Below are positions 36,824-46,698 of a DNA stretch of 64,000 bases, one piece after another. The stretch is from Lachnospiraceae bacterium (GTDB taxonomy: Bacteria > Bacillota > Clostridia > Lachnospirales > Lachnospiraceae): NCBI GenBank assembly GCA_009774345.1, contig VSNR01000001.1, positions 1 through 64,000 on the forward strand, read 5' to 3'. The translations under genes and the position numbers were made by a program. A model generated the notes under the pieces. The model ran no database searches, was not told where the DNA came from, and saw only the letters and a list, made by a program, of their open reading frames with translations. The number at the start of each line of letters is the position of its first letter. Positions within the stretch are counted from its first letter, which is position 1.

Positions 36824-38909
36824 GCGTATGGAAAAGAATAGAAATCAAATTTGGTTATGGATGGAATACAAGAGGGCGGCGGTCATGCTGCCCTCGATTT
36901 TGAGAAAGGCAATCATACTGGTAGCTGCGTGTCTGGCAGCAGTGGGTATGATTGCTTTTTGTGCAATGATTATGCAGCGGCAAGGGGATGGGGAAGCAAA
37001 GCTCAGGATTGGTTATACAGCGCCATCGAACCAGCTTACGGATTTGGCGGTTTCGTATGTACAGAGTATGGATTCTATCCAGAGTATCTGTAATCTCGAG
37101 GCAGTTACGGCATCAGAGGGAAGACAGCGCTTGGAAAATGGTGAGCTTGCTGCATGGATCGTTCTGCCAGAAGATCTTATCAATGAAATTTTGTCGGGAA
37201 GTAATGCACCTGCCACAGTGTATTTACGGGAAAATACAGGCAGTGCAGGCGGACTCGAAGCAGTGGGCAGCATTCTTTTTGAAGAGCTTGCCACAGCAGG
37301 AATGGGGATGCTTGGTACGGCACAGGCTGAAATTTATGCAGTTGACGGTATGATAAGGGAACTTGCCTTAGAGGAGGAGACAGGCGGGTTTCGACAGACA
37401 TTGTATGATGATATCAATGATTTTAATTTGAGAACCGTTGCTGGACGGGAGAAAGTTTTTCATACAAAAACGCTTTCTTTGACAGGAAATGATACAGTCG
37501 CTGTCTATTATGGAAGTGCAGTATGGACGATCTATGTGTTGCTGGCGGGACTTTTTATGGGGGAGTTCTGTAAGCGGGGAAATTTGCAGCAGACAATGGC
37601 AGACAAACGGATGGGGGTCTGCTATATGCAGCAGCTTGGCGCTAGATGTCAGGCAGGGATTTTTCTGATGGCGGTAGTTTTGCTGCTGCCATGCATCGTG
37701 TATTTCATACCACAGGTGCGTGAAGTCCTTGCAGTTCGAATGACACTGCAAGGGGGAATTTTGATACTTTGGATTCTGTTTTTTGTGACAGTGTACCACA
37801 TGATGATTTATCAGATTATAGAGAAACGGGAATCGGCGCTGGTGGTCATTGGTGTGCTGGCGATACTACAGTCGTATCTCTCAGGTTGTCTGATTCCATC
37901 CGTGCTGCTGCCGGAGGCAGTGGCTGCAATCGGCAGATTTCTGCCGGCAGCGCTGATCAAAGAAGGTTTTACCATCCTGTTTACCGGAGAGCCCAGAGCG
38001 TTTTACAAAATAGCTTGGGGATTGTGGATATGGGGGGTGGTTCTCTTTGGGATCACGGTGCTGTCCATGCATATTGGTGCGCGGGACAGCAGTACGGCAG
38101 ATCTGAGACAAAAGCCTGCCAAGATCCGTGTGCCATCGCTTGGCATGGTACTTTTTCGGCGGCTTTTGCACAGGAAAAGCATGTGGATAAGTTTAGCAGC
38201 GATTGTGGTGCTGTCATCATTGATCCTGCGGATGGAACAAGCTTCAGAGGTACAGATTCGAGTGGCGGTTTGTGATGAATCGGGAGCGTTTCAGGAATTG
38301 CTTGCAGCGTATGATGGACTTGTTGTGTTTGAGCAGTATGAGAGTGATGCGGCAGTTCAGCGCGCAGTACAAAGAGGGGATGCGGAGTGTGGATATGTCC
38401 TTCCAGAGACGCTCGCGGCTAAGATGACTGCTCAGCACGCCAGACGAGAAATCCTTGTCTATCAGGATGCAGACGCGGTGGCGGTTCCCGTGGTTAATGA
38501 GATTTTATTTGAGCGGATTTTTCGTCAGGTGTCATGTAAATGGTTTGAAGAGTATTTATTGCAGAACAGTGTCATCCAAAAAGCCTATGGTGGCGAAGCG
38601 CATTTGCGGGAGCGCGTGACGGCGCTTTTTCATGAGGAGTTAACGGCAGGGACGACATTTCGTTTTGAGATCAGACGGATAGGCACCTTAGATAAAGCTG
38701 CGGCAGACGACCCTACAGTATATCCTGTATATTGGGTGGCTACAGCCGCAGTGGTTTTGTGTGCAATACAGGGAATTTGGCAAGTGGCAGCAGATCTTGC
38801 AGCACAACAGTTTTACAGACAAAACAGGGTGGTCGTATCAGCATGGACGTTTATGCTCCCTATGATGTTGGGGGTTTTGTGTGCTGTGGTGTTGATTTTG
38901 CTACAGTAA
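36807..38909 (+). CDS. Large ABC-2 type permease with two tandem modules
   Basis: 700 residues. Module 1 has a membrane helix (about 30-55), an extracellular domain to about 230 and five to six helices (roughly 230-430). Module 2 has a helix near 455-470, a second extracellular domain to about 640, and only two closing helices. The early TYTAPSNQ-like fold and the second VAVCDESGAFQEL start show internal duplication. The second module seems to lack its last helices, and the stop lies inside a convergent gene. ATG at 36807 or 36828; no Shine-Dalgarno, so coupling to the upstream gene is likely. Confidence 0.8.
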   Translation: MMHCFKRMEKNRNQIWLWMEYKRAAVMLPSILRKAIILVAACLAAVGMIAFCAMIMQRQGDGEAKLRIGYTAPSNQLTDLAVSYVQSMDSIQSICNLEAVTASEGRQRLENGELAAWIVLPEDLINEILSGSNAPATVYLRENTGSAGGLEAVGSILFEELATAGMGMLGTAQAEIYAVDGMIRELALEEETGGFRQTLYDDINDFNLRTVAGREKVFHTKTLSLTGNDTVAVYYGSAVWTIYVLLAGLFMGEFCKRGNLQQTMADKRMGVCYMQQLGARCQAGIFLMAVVLLLPCIVYFIPQVREVLAVRMTLQGGILILWILFFVTVYHMMIYQIIEKRESALVVIGVLAILQSYLSGCLIPSVLLPEAVAAIGRFLPAALIKEGFTILFTGEPRAFYKIAWGLWIWGVVLFGITVLSMHIGARDSSTADLRQKPAKIRVPSLGMVLFRRLLHRKSMWISLAAIVVLSSLILRMEQASEVQIRVAVCDESGAFQELLAAYDGLVVFEQYESDAAVQRAVQRGDAECGYVLPETLAAKMTAQHARREILVYQDADAVAVPVVNEILFERIFRQVSCKWFEEYLLQNSVIQKAYGGEAHLRERVTALFHEELTAGTTFRFEIRRIGTLDKAAADDPTVYPVYWVATAAVVLCAIQGIWQVAADLAAQQFYRQNRVVVSAWTFMLPMMLGVLCAVVLILLQ

Positions 38910-39726
38910 TCCCAAGCCGTATCGCCTGCTTCGGACAGCCTGCGGCGCAGGCGCCGCAGCGGATACACTCAGCGGAGTTTGGCGCGGCAACCGGGTCAAC
39001 GTCCATCTTGCAGGTGCGCGCGCATTTTCCACATTGGATGCAGGACTGTTTATCCACTTCCAGATGATAGATGCTGATCTTGTTGAGCAGCCCGTAGATG
39101 GCACCCAGCGGGCAGAGCGTCTTGCAGAAAAAACGAAAGACCGGCACACACGCAAGAAGGGTCAGGACCAAAATGCTTATTTTGAGCAGGAACAGGGGAC
39201 CTGCCGCTGTCCGAAGTTCCGGGTGTGTGGCTGTCATTGCAATGCCGCCAAACAGTGTGCCGGACGGGCAGATATATTGGCAGAATGCCGGTTTGCCCAT
39301 TCCCATATAGTTCGTGGCAGTGACGGGCAGCACGATCACAAACAGAACTAAAATCCCATATTTTACATAGGTAAACAGCTTTGGCAGCCGGTATTTGCGG
39401 GATGGGATTTTATAAAATAATTCCTGTACCAGACCAAACGGACAAATCCAGCCGCAGACAAATCTGCCAAGCAGCACACCGGCTGCGAGCAGAAATCCGA
39501 CGACATAAAAGCTGAAATTGTACTGCATGGAGCCGGCGACCGCCTGCATGGCGCCGATGGGGCATGCGAGCGTGGCGGCGGGGCAGGAGTAACAGTTCAG
39601 GCCGGGATTGCAGAACTGTTTCCATTTCCCGGTATATAGTTTTCCGCCGGCAAAATTTCCTAGGTGGGAATTGGTAAATCCAAAGGCGGCAATTTGTATC
39701 AGTTTTCGTTTGATAGCATTGTTCAT
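38860..39726 (-). CDS. Polyferredoxin-like 4Fe-4S membrane protein (NapH/YccM type)
   Basis: 288 residues. Membrane helices frame two NapH-type cysteine motifs, CGWICPFG and CKTLCPLG; an extra Cys-rich start (CNPGLNCYSCP...ACPIGA) precedes them. Two ferredoxin clusters close the protein (CIQCGKCARTCKMDVDP and CIRCGACAAGCPKQA). Such proteins carry electrons across or along the membrane, often to FMN-binding partners. Start ATG at 39726, with AGGGTG six bases before and the upstream microprotein stop overlapping it nearly. The last 16 residues after KQAIRLG are encoded opposite the end of the ABC permease and look non-native. Confidence 0.85.
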   Translation of the reverse strand: MNNAIKRKLIQIAAFGFTNSHLGNFAGGKLYTGKWKQFCNPGLNCYSCPAATLACPIGAMQAVAGSMQYNFSFYVVGFLLAAGVLLGRFVCGWICPFGLVQELFYKIPSRKYRLPKLFTYVKYGILVLFVIVLPVTATNYMGMGKPAFCQYICPSGTLFGGIAMTATHPELRTAAGPLFLLKISILVLTLLACVPVFRFFCKTLCPLGAIYGLLNKISIYHLEVDKQSCIQCGKCARTCKMDVDPVAAPNSAECIRCGACAAGCPKQAIRLGITVAKSTPQHTKPPTS

Positions 39727-39731
39727 TTTCA

Positions 39732-39887
39732 TCACCCTAATCCTATGCATTCCAAGCAGATATTGACTGCCTTGTTCCAGACGGTTTCCAGTTCTCCGCG
39801 GTTTGCGCCGTATGCAATCATCAGTGCGGATATGACAAGAACTGTGCATTGGAGCAGGGTTCTTTTAGAATGTTTCAATCGCTGCAT
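39732..39887 (-). CDS. CXXC microprotein, CD1871A type
   Basis: 51 residues. A basic start (MQRLKHSKR), one membrane helix (about 10-27) and a C-terminal CXXC segment KAVNICLECIGLG at the very end. This is the pattern of the CD1871A-family CXXC proteins, which occur directly before 4Fe-4S polyferredoxins in Clostridia. AAAGGAG lies 12 bases before the ATG. The stop is 6 bases from the polyferredoxin start, so the two are co-translated. A role in redox-linked assembly or electron transfer is inferred from the pairing. Confidence 0.75.
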   Translation of the reverse strand: MQRLKHSKRTLLQCTVLVISALMIAYGANRGELETVWNKAVNICLECIGLG

Positions 39888-39930
39888 TGTGGTAATGGAC
39901 TCCTTTCAGGCTGTTGCTGGTTCTTTGTCT

Positions 39931-39959
39931 ATTTTATCATGTAAAAATGATTTTGTGTA
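39931..39959 (-). promoter_or_regulatory. Possible promoter of the microprotein-polyferredoxin pair
   Basis: On the minus strand: TACACA, 17-base spacer, TAAAAT. The -35 is weak. Confidence 0.35.
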
Positions 39960-39961
39960 GG

Positions 39962-39990
39962 TTCATGTGGCAAAATTCATGAATTATAAT
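39962..39990 (+). promoter_or_regulatory. Possible promoter of the esterase gene
   Basis: TTCATG, 17-base spacer, TATAAT. The -10 is perfect and the -35 weak; the start codon is 87 bases downstream. Confidence 0.4.
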
Positions 39991-40076
39991 ATAGTTTGGC
40001 ATGGAAACAGACAGGAAATTTGTGTTAAAATGGAATGGAAGACAATTTGAGTCAAATACGAAAGGAGATTATTTAC

Positions 40077-41264
40077 ATGTCTATAACAAAGAAACCATTC
40101 ACTTGCAGCAGAGAGGGGCTGGCCATCCGTGGAATGCAGTATTTTCCAGAACACTTTGATGAGCGGCAGCACTATCCTGCCGTCATTGCCAGCCACGGCT
40201 TCTTGTGCAATTATACAAATATGGAAAACTGGTGCAGGGATTTTGCTAACATTGGCTATGTGGCATACTGCTTTAGCTTTTGCGGGGGCGGGAGTCTGTC
40301 CGAGGACAAAGCTTTCAAAAGCGATGGAGAGAGCACGGAAATGTCTGTCCTGACAGAGGTAGAGGACTTGCTGTCGGTGAAAAATTTTGTCTGCCAGCAT
40401 TCTTATGTAGATACGGAAAACCTGATTTTGCTTGGGGAAAGCCAAGGCGGTTTTGTGTCTGGTCTGGCGGCGGCGCGATGCGGTGCCAGAATCAAAAAGC
40501 TGGTGATGATTTTTCCGGCAATCTGCATTCCAGATCATGCACGTCAGGGAAGGCTTGGCGGGGCTGTCTATTCCGTTGAAAATGTGCCGGAGACTCTGGA
40601 TTGCGGACAGTCTGTGCTCGGCAGGGCATTTCATGAGGAAGCGGTGAAGATGGACGCCTATTTGGCGCTGTCTGCTTATAAAGGACCTGTTTTGATAATA
40701 CAGGGGCTGGCGGATGATATCGTCAACTATTCATATGCGGTCCGTGCAAAGGAGAATTATCAAAAAGGACAATGCCATCTACAGCTCGTGCGGAATATGG
40801 GACACGAATTATCGGGAAACATGTATCACAGCGCATTTGACTCTGTGCGGCAGTTTTTGGCAGACCGGGAAGAAGTGCTGACGATTCGTATTGTTTTGAC
40901 GCGCTGTGAGACACAGATGGAGGGAGCGCTGCGTGTGGACAAGCTCTTTTTCACGGGCTGGTGTGAGACTGCGTATTTTCAGGGAGCTGTATTGCCTGAG
41001 GGGTGCGATGTGCGACGGCATGATGCCAGCGGGGAAGTGGACGTTCGGGCGGAGTACACGCTAGAGGGGCTTGACCAGAACCAGAAACCATGCCGGATTC
41101 ACATTGTCAACCAGCGGGGGGAGCTGGACTGGAAGCCAGTTGTCACAACGGACAGCGCGGCATTAGCATGGCTTCAGGATGCAGATTTGACAGCAGTCGT
41201 CGAGGAAGCAGAAGGGGGGCCGACGGTTCGGATATATTGTGCGCACGCCGCAAATCAACCGTAG
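40077..41264 (+). CDS. Alpha/beta-hydrolase fused to a DUF3237-like domain
   Basis: 395 residues. The N-terminal 270 residues are a serine hydrolase: oxyanion region ASHGFLCNY, nucleophile elbow GESQGG, acid in QGLADDIVN and His in NMGHELSG, as in cinnamoyl/feruloyl esterases. From about residue 275 (TIRIVLTRCETQMEG) a second, beta-barrel-like domain follows with AEYTLEGLDQNQKPCRIHIVNQ, a DUF3237 pattern. The fusion suggests action on a bulky or aromatic ester, but the substrate is unknown. AAAGGAG is 9 bases before the ATG; the longer open frame is rejected. No signal peptide. Confidence 0.85.
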   Translation: MSITKKPFTCSREGLAIRGMQYFPEHFDERQHYPAVIASHGFLCNYTNMENWCRDFANIGYVAYCFSFCGGGSLSEDKAFKSDGESTEMSVLTEVEDLLSVKNFVCQHSYVDTENLILLGESQGGFVSGLAAARCGARIKKLVMIFPAICIPDHARQGRLGGAVYSVENVPETLDCGQSVLGRAFHEEAVKMDAYLALSAYKGPVLIIQGLADDIVNYSYAVRAKENYQKGQCHLQLVRNMGHELSGNMYHSAFDSVRQFLADREEVLTIRIVLTRCETQMEGALRVDKLFFTGWCETAYFQGAVLPEGCDVRRHDASGEVDVRAEYTLEGLDQNQKPCRIHIVNQRGELDWKPVVTTDSAALAWLQDADLTAVVEEAEGGPTVRIYCAHAANQP

Positions 41265-41295
41265 ACACCCCCCAGATCATAATATAAATTTACCC

Positions 41296-43074
41296 CTATA
41301 GCTGAAATTTCCCTGTCGCGTCACTGAGCCTGCCCACAATTCCGTTTGCATCCTGCAAGGAGGTGTTGACGGAATCGGAGATCTGCACAACCTCCATCAC
41401 GCGGTCTGCAATGTTGGCTGTTCCCTGTGCGCTTTCCTGTGCTGCCTGCGCAATCCCGTTCAGGGAGTCCGTGATGTTGCTGATGGATGCGAGAAGCTCC
41501 TCGGAGATCGCGCTAAAGTCGGTGACGAGGGAATCAATTTCGCCGGCATCCTCGTTGTAGTCGTTTGCAATGGTCTCAAACATGCCAATGCTTTCCATCA
41601 CTTGCGTGTCGATAAAGGTTAAGAGCTGCTCGGCATCTGCCGCGAGCGTCTCAACGGAATCATTGACCTGTTCGGTAACTTTTTTAATGTTTTCTGTGCT
41701 GCTCTGAGACTGTTCTGCGAGCTTGCGAATCTCGTCAGCGACCACCGCAAAGCCTTTTCCGGCTTCCCCGGCTCTGGCAGCCTCAATGCTGGCGTTGAGC
41801 GACAGGAGGTTGGTCTGCGAGGTAATTTCCATGATGGACTCTGCGAGCGTTGAGATCTCGGACACGACTTTGACTTTTGTCAAGGCCTCTTGCAGACTGC
41901 CCTCAATCGCCTTTTTCTGCTGGACGAGACTGTTCTTGCTCTCACCGGCTGAGCTCTTGGCACCGACTGCTTTCTTGTGGATAAGCTCCGCGCGCCCGGC
42001 GCCTTCCTGTGCGCGCTCTGCAATATTTCTTGCTGCGTACTCGATCTCTTTGGTCATTTCATTGATGCTTCCGGCAGTGGCAGCAGTCACATCCATAGAG
42101 GCGGAGAGCTGTGTGGTTGTCGAGGAGACATCTTCCACCTTGGTGTTGAGATGTACCATATTTTCAGAGATACCGTTGACACTGTCCGTGGTCAGCGTTG
42201 TCTCGTTTTTGACATCGTGAATCAGCCCGCCAATATTGACACGCATTTTTTCGAGAATGTTTGACAGCCTGCCGAAATCGTCCCGGCGCTTTAAGGTTCT
42301 CTCGTCAATTTTGACAGAGAAATCGCCGCCGGACATACTCTGAAGGATTTGACCGACTTGATGCAGCGGTTTTGTGATGTTGATGATCGTGACCGCAAGG
42401 CATAAAATAATAACAACTGCAAACAGGATACACGCAGTGATAAATGTTTTTATTTTCTGGTTGGTATACGCGTGTGCCGTCTCCTTGGATGCGTTAATCT
42501 GCGCATCAATATTGTCGATGTAGTTTCCGGTGCCGACAACCCAGTCAAACGGCTTAAAATACTCCGTGTATGCCCGCTTGGGCATCGGCTCGGTTCCGCC
42601 CTCCTTAGGGTATTGGTAATCGCAGTAATAGCTGCCCTGTGCAACTGCGCCTTCTATGAAATCTTTTACCATGCGAAAGCCAGTCACGTCCTCTGTAGCG
42701 AGACGGTTTGTGCCCTCGATGTCATTTCCCAGCAGGACGACATTGGTGCCATCAGACAGGTCTACCCAGAAATAGCCATCAACGCCATACCGCAGTGCCC
42801 GTACTTTGTCTGCTGCCTGTTTCATGCCTTCCTCTCTGGTGTAGGTTCCTGCGTCGATTTCAGCCTGATAGGTTTCTAACAGTGAAATCACCTGTGCAAC
42901 CTGCTGCTTGATACAGTCGTCATAATCCTTTCGGATATTGTCCTCCTCCTCCTGCAAGATGCGCTCGTCGATAGACCGCATACTGTTCACAGAAAACCCG
43001 ATACTGAATAACATAAAGATAACGACCATCAGGCCGATAACTGTCATTTTCAGTTTTACGCTTAGATTTTTCAT
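41296..43074 (-). CDS. Methyl-accepting chemotaxis protein with single Cache domain
   Basis: 592 residues. Membrane helix 1 (about 8-30), an extracellular single-Cache (sCache_2) domain with [20 protein letters not shown] and [17 protein letters not shown], helix 2 (about 208-230), HAMP, and the cytoplasmic signalling hairpin with tip [20 protein letters not shown]. sCache_2 receptors typically sense small organic acids or similar metabolites; the ligand cannot be assigned. No CheR-binding pentapeptide at the C-terminus. GGGAGAG precedes the ATG at 43074. Confidence 0.92.
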   Translation of the reverse strand: MKNLSVKLKMTVIGLMVVIFMLFSIGFSVNSMRSIDERILQEEEDNIRKDYDDCIKQQVAQVISLLETYQAEIDAGTYTREEGMKQAADKVRALRYGVDGYFWVDLSDGTNVVLLGNDIEGTNRLATEDVTGFRMVKDFIEGAVAQGSYYCDYQYPKEGGTEPMPKRAYTEYFKPFDWVVGTGNYIDNIDAQINASKETAHAYTNQKIKTFITACILFAVVIILCLAVTIINITKPLHQVGQILQSMSGGDFSVKIDERTLKRRDDFGRLSNILEKMRVNIGGLIHDVKNETTLTTDSVNGISENMVHLNTKVEDVSSTTTQLSASMDVTAATAGSINEMTKEIEYAARNIAERAQEGAGRAELIHKKAVGAKSSAGESKNSLVQQKKAIEGSLQEALTKVKVVSEISTLAESIMEITSQTNLLSLNASIEAARAGEAGKGFAVVADEIRKLAEQSQSSTENIKKVTEQVNDSVETLAADAEQLLTFIDTQVMESIGMFETIANDYNEDAGEIDSLVTDFSAISEELLASISNITDSLNGIAQAAQESAQGTANIADRVMEVVQISDSVNTSLQDANGIVGRLSDATGKFQL

Positions 43075-43142
43075 TGGTACATCTCTCCCTTCTCAACGAT
43101 GGTGTCAAATATGAATTTCATTTGTATTATCCTCCTTACGTT

Positions 43143-43171
43143 ATTATAGCACTATAGGAGACGCTGGTAAA
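43143..43171 (-). promoter_or_regulatory. Promoter of the Cache chemoreceptor gene
   Basis: On the minus strand: TTTACC, 17-base spacer, TATAAT. It is sigma-A like, not the sigma-28 form expected for many motility genes. Confidence 0.55.
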
Positions 43172-43268
43172 GAAAAAAATGTGTATTTTGCACAAAATAA
43201 ATCGGGAAACAGCTAATTTTTATATAAAAGTACCAATTAATTAGCCAAGATTTGCTAAAATCAAGGTG

Positions 43269-43280
43269 AAAAACGTTTTC
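43269..43280 (+). promoter_or_regulatory. LacI/CcpA-like operator upstream of the glucosidase promoter
   Basis: Palindromic core AAAACGTTTT at 43270-43279 with the central CG typical of LacI-family sites. It ends six bases before the -35 box at 43286, so it could serve repression or CcpA-type activation. Confidence 0.45.
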
Positions 43281-43285
43281 GGTGC

Positions 43286-43313
43286 TTGATTTTTGACTGC
43301 TAGTATGTATACT
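43286..43313 (+). promoter_or_regulatory. Promoter of the GH13 glucosidase gene
   Basis: TTGATT, 16-base spacer, TATACT; AGAAAGGCAGTGAG precedes the start at 43353. Confidence 0.6.
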
Positions 43314-43352
43314 AAAAATAACCCAGATTAAAATAAGAAAGGCAGTGAGAAG

Positions 43353-44987
43353 ATGGAAAATAACACAACAAACAACGAACAATGGTGGAAGCGCGCGGTG
43401 ATTTACCAGATCTATCCGCGCAGCTTTGCGGACAGCAACGGGGATGGTATAGGCGATTTGCAGGGAATTATCTCGAAACTCGATTATCTCGAGCAGCTGG
43501 GAATTGACGCAGTCTGGCTCTCGCCGGTGTGCAAATCTCCTCAGGACGATAATGGATATGACATTTCGGACTATCAGGATATCGATCCGATGTTTGGGAC
43601 GCTTGCGGACATGGAGCAGTTGATTCAGGAGGCGGGAAAGCACCATATCCGCATTATTCTGGACTTGGTATTAAATCATTCCTCGGACGAGCATTTCTGG
43701 TTTCAGGAAGCGAAGAAAAGCAGAGAGAATCCGTATCATGACTACTATGTCTGGCGCGATGGCAAGGAGGGAGAACTGCCAAACGGCATGCGGGCTGCGT
43801 TTGGCGGGCCGGCATGGGAGTGGGTTCCCGAAGTACAGCAGTACTATTTTCACCAGTTTTCTGTCAAGCAGCCGGATTTGAACTGGGAAAATCCGAAACT
43901 GCGCAGGGAAATTTATGACATGATCAACTGGTGGATTGAGAAGGGCGTAGGGGGATTTCGTCTCGATGTGATTGACCAGATTGCCAAAGAGCCGGATAAG
44001 CAGATCACGAACAATGGACCAAGGCTTCACGAGTATCTGCGGGAGCTCAGCCGGAAGACCTTTCAGAAAGCGGATTTGGTCACGGTCGGCGAGGCGTGGG
44101 GCGCGACGACAGAGCTTGCGAAATTGTACAGCAATCCTGATAACAGTGAGTTGTCGATGGTATTCCAGTTTGAGCATATCTGTTTAGACCAGATCGCAGG
44201 AAAAGAGAAATGGGATTTGGCGCCGCTGCCGTTTCTGAAGCTCAAAGAGGTGTTTGCACGCTGGCAGACACAGCTGTATCAAAAAGGCTGGAACAGCCTG
44301 TTCTGGAACAATCATGACTTGCCGCGCATTGTCTCCCGCTGGGGAAATGACAAGGAGTACCGTGTGGTGTCTGCAAAGATGCTGGCAATCCTGCTTCACG
44401 GGCTACAGGGGACGCCGTATATTTATCAGGGAGAAGAGCTTGGCATGACCAATGTTCAGTATGAGATGGAGGAGTACCGGGATATCGAGACCTTAAACAT
44501 TTATCAGGAACGTCTGGAAAAGGGATATGAGAAGCGTGATATTATGCGTTCTATCCATGCAAAGAGCCGTGACAACGCACGGACGCCAATGCAGTGGAAT
44601 GACGGGAAAAACGCAGGCTTTTCAGACGGGGAGCCGTGGCTGAAAGTCAATCCAAACTATACAGAAATCAATGCAGAGCAGCAGACTGCGGATGAGGATT
44701 CTATTTTTGCCTGCTATCAGAAGCTCATTCGTCTGCGCAAGGAATACACGGTATTTACGGATGGGAAGTTTGATCTGCTGCTCGCGGAGGATGAGAATTT
44801 GTTTGCCTACACCCGCACGAATGCTTCCCAGCAGCTTTTGGTGGTCTGCAATTTTTATGGAAAGACCGTGCCCTGTGTGCTGGCGCAGCCGGATGCGCCG
44901 ATGCGTCTTGTGGCCAGCAATTATAAGGACGCAGACCAAATGACGAGTCTGCGCCCCTATGAGGCAAGAATGTATATCAAAGCGTAG
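43353..44987 (+). CDS. GH13 oligo-1,6-glucosidase/alpha-glucosidase
   Basis: 544 residues; hydrolyses alpha-glucosidic bonds of short oligosaccharides in the cytoplasm (no signal peptide). Conserved GH13 regions: region I DLVLNHSSD, region II GGFRLDVID with the nucleophile Asp, region III VGEAWG with the acid/base Glu, and region IV NNHDLPR. The YYVWRDGKEGELPN insert and QPDLNWENP are typical of the MalL/DexB (oligo-1,6-glucosidase) subfamily. Val directly after the catalytic Asp (GFRLDVID) is common in that group and linked to preference for alpha-1,6 bonds. The 3' end overlaps the convergent chemoreceptor gene by 11 bases. Confidence 0.92.
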   Translation: MENNTTNNEQWWKRAVIYQIYPRSFADSNGDGIGDLQGIISKLDYLEQLGIDAVWLSPVCKSPQDDNGYDISDYQDIDPMFGTLADMEQLIQEAGKHHIRIILDLVLNHSSDEHFWFQEAKKSRENPYHDYYVWRDGKEGELPNGMRAAFGGPAWEWVPEVQQYYFHQFSVKQPDLNWENPKLRREIYDMINWWIEKGVGGFRLDVIDQIAKEPDKQITNNGPRLHEYLRELSRKTFQKADLVTVGEAWGATTELAKLYSNPDNSELSMVFQFEHICLDQIAGKEKWDLAPLPFLKLKEVFARWQTQLYQKGWNSLFWNNHDLPRIVSRWGNDKEYRVVSAKMLAILLHGLQGTPYIYQGEELGMTNVQYEMEEYRDIETLNIYQERLEKGYEKRDIMRSIHAKSRDNARTPMQWNDGKNAGFSDGEPWLKVNPNYTEINAEQQTADEDSIFACYQKLIRLRKEYTVFTDGKFDLLLAEDENLFAYTRTNASQQLLVVCNFYGKTVPCVLAQPDAPMRLVASNYKDADQMTSLRPYEARMYIKA

Positions 44988-46698
44988 TGCGCAGGCGGAA
45001 TCTATGTACAGATGCCCGCAAATCTTCGGCGCTGTGCCGCAGGCCCTGTGCCGAGGAGGCAGTATCTTCTGCGGTTGCGGCATTGTTCTGGACAACGTCG
45101 GAAATCTGATTCATGCCGACTGTCACTTGGTCAAGGGACTCTGCCTGCTGCATTGCGGAGGATGCGATCCGCTCGATCATTGCCGCTGACTGTTCTCCGC
45201 TCGAAATCACTTCCATCAGTGCGTTCATCGTCTCGACGGACAGCGCAGCGCCGCTCTGTACCTGCTTGATGGATTTTTCGATTAACACCGAGATATTTTT
45301 GGCGGATTCTGTGCTCTTGTTTGCAAGACTCTGTACTTCGCCGGCAACAACTGCAAAGCCTTTTCCAGCCTCGCCTGCGCGCGCCGCTTCCACGGATGCG
45401 TTCAGTGCGAGGATATTTGTCTGTAGGGAAATGTCCTCAATTGCCTTTGTAATGCCGCCAATCTGGCGTGAGGAATCGGAGATTTCTTCAATTGCTGCGC
45501 GGAGTGCTTCCATTTTTTCGTTGCATATAGATAAGTGCTTCATGGCTTCCTCGGATGCTTTGTTGGCGTTGTCTGCATCGGAGGAGGTGCTGTTTACCTG
45601 CTTAGAGATCTCCGTGATGCTTGCAGACAGTTCCTCCACTGCGGCGGCCTGTTCGGTAGCACCGTCTGACAGGCTTTGTGCGTTGGTGGACATTTTGCCG
45701 GATTCCTCAGATACCTGCTCTGCGGCTTTATTAATCTGTGAGAGCGCACGGTTGAAGGAGTCCAGAATCTGCGCCATCGCGCGCTGGATTGGCTGAAATT
45801 CGCCGCGGTAATCATTGCCGATAGACAAGTCCATATTGCCCTGTGCCATCTGTGTCAGCGTCGTGTTGATGTCGCTGATGTATTTTTTCAGCTCACGCCT
45901 GGTCTCATGAATCGAATGCACAAGCATACCGATTTCTGAGGTATCCGATGTCAGTGCAAAGTCTGCGGAAAGGTTTCCGTGGGAAATCTCCAACATTTGT
46001 TTTTCTATGGATACGATGGGGCGCAGTACCTTGAAACGGACAAGGAACATATTGCCAAGCTGCATGATGCCGACGACGGACAGCGCGATGATCATCTGTA
46101 TCCGAATGCGGTTTGTCTGTGCGGTCAGGGCATTGACCTGCGCTGCGGTCCGCTTATCCAGATCGGACAGAAACTGTTCTTTTAAAGTGTTGATCTTGGC
46201 GATGGAATCACTGTATGCTTCGCCGTATACATAGTCCAGCGCCGCCTTTCTTTTTTCGATCGTTACATAGTCCAGCGATGCCTCTAGTTTTCCAGTCTGA
46301 ACATTTTTCATCGCCTCGGCCTCGAGCGGGACAAGCTCGTTTGACAGCGCGTACATGTCGTCGATCATTTTCTGCTCGGAGGAGGTGATGCCGATCTGTT
46401 GCATTGCCGCCACGCCCTTGTCGCGGTTTTGTAAGTTGTTAACTTCATTCCAGTAATTGTCATAATGTTCCTGAAGTCCTGTCGCCGCAAACGCCCGCAC
46501 TTCGTTTGTCAGATAAGCGGAGCCGTTCATAAAACGGTTCGCATTGTACGTCAGGTCAAACCGTTCCTCGTATGCTTTGTTGAGCTGCGTGTTGACATTT
46601 CTGTACGAAAACAGGGCAAATGCCAGATAGAACAGTGATAGAATCGAGATGCCGTTCAGAATCGCGGTGAGTAAGGACTGACTGATTGATTTCTTCAT
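44977..46698 (-). CDS. Methyl-accepting chemotaxis protein with four-helix-type sensor
   Basis: 573 residues. Membrane helix 1 (about 10-32), a mostly helical outside region of about 165 residues without a Cache pattern (4HB-like; includes RDKGVAAMQQIGITSSEQ), helix 2 (about 198-222), HAMP, a second HAMP-like or linker part, and the signalling tip [20 protein letters not shown]. Ligand unknown. Sequence of the signalling domain differs clearly from the Cache receptor at 41296, so this is not a recent duplicate. AAGGGAG precedes the ATG. Confidence 0.92.
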   Translation of the reverse strand: MKKSISQSLLTAILNGISILSLFYLAFALFSYRNVNTQLNKAYEERFDLTYNANRFMNGSAYLTNEVRAFAATGLQEHYDNYWNEVNNLQNRDKGVAAMQQIGITSSEQKMIDDMYALSNELVPLEAEAMKNVQTGKLEASLDYVTIEKRKAALDYVYGEAYSDSIAKINTLKEQFLSDLDKRTAAQVNALTAQTNRIRIQMIIALSVVGIMQLGNMFLVRFKVLRPIVSIEKQMLEISHGNLSADFALTSDTSEIGMLVHSIHETRRELKKYISDINTTLTQMAQGNMDLSIGNDYRGEFQPIQRAMAQILDSFNRALSQINKAAEQVSEESGKMSTNAQSLSDGATEQAAAVEELSASITEISKQVNSTSSDADNANKASEEAMKHLSICNEKMEALRAAIEEISDSSRQIGGITKAIEDISLQTNILALNASVEAARAGEAGKGFAVVAGEVQSLANKSTESAKNISVLIEKSIKQVQSGAALSVETMNALMEVISSGEQSAAMIERIASSAMQQAESLDQVTVGMNQISDVVQNNAATAEDTASSAQGLRHSAEDLRASVHRFRLRTTL

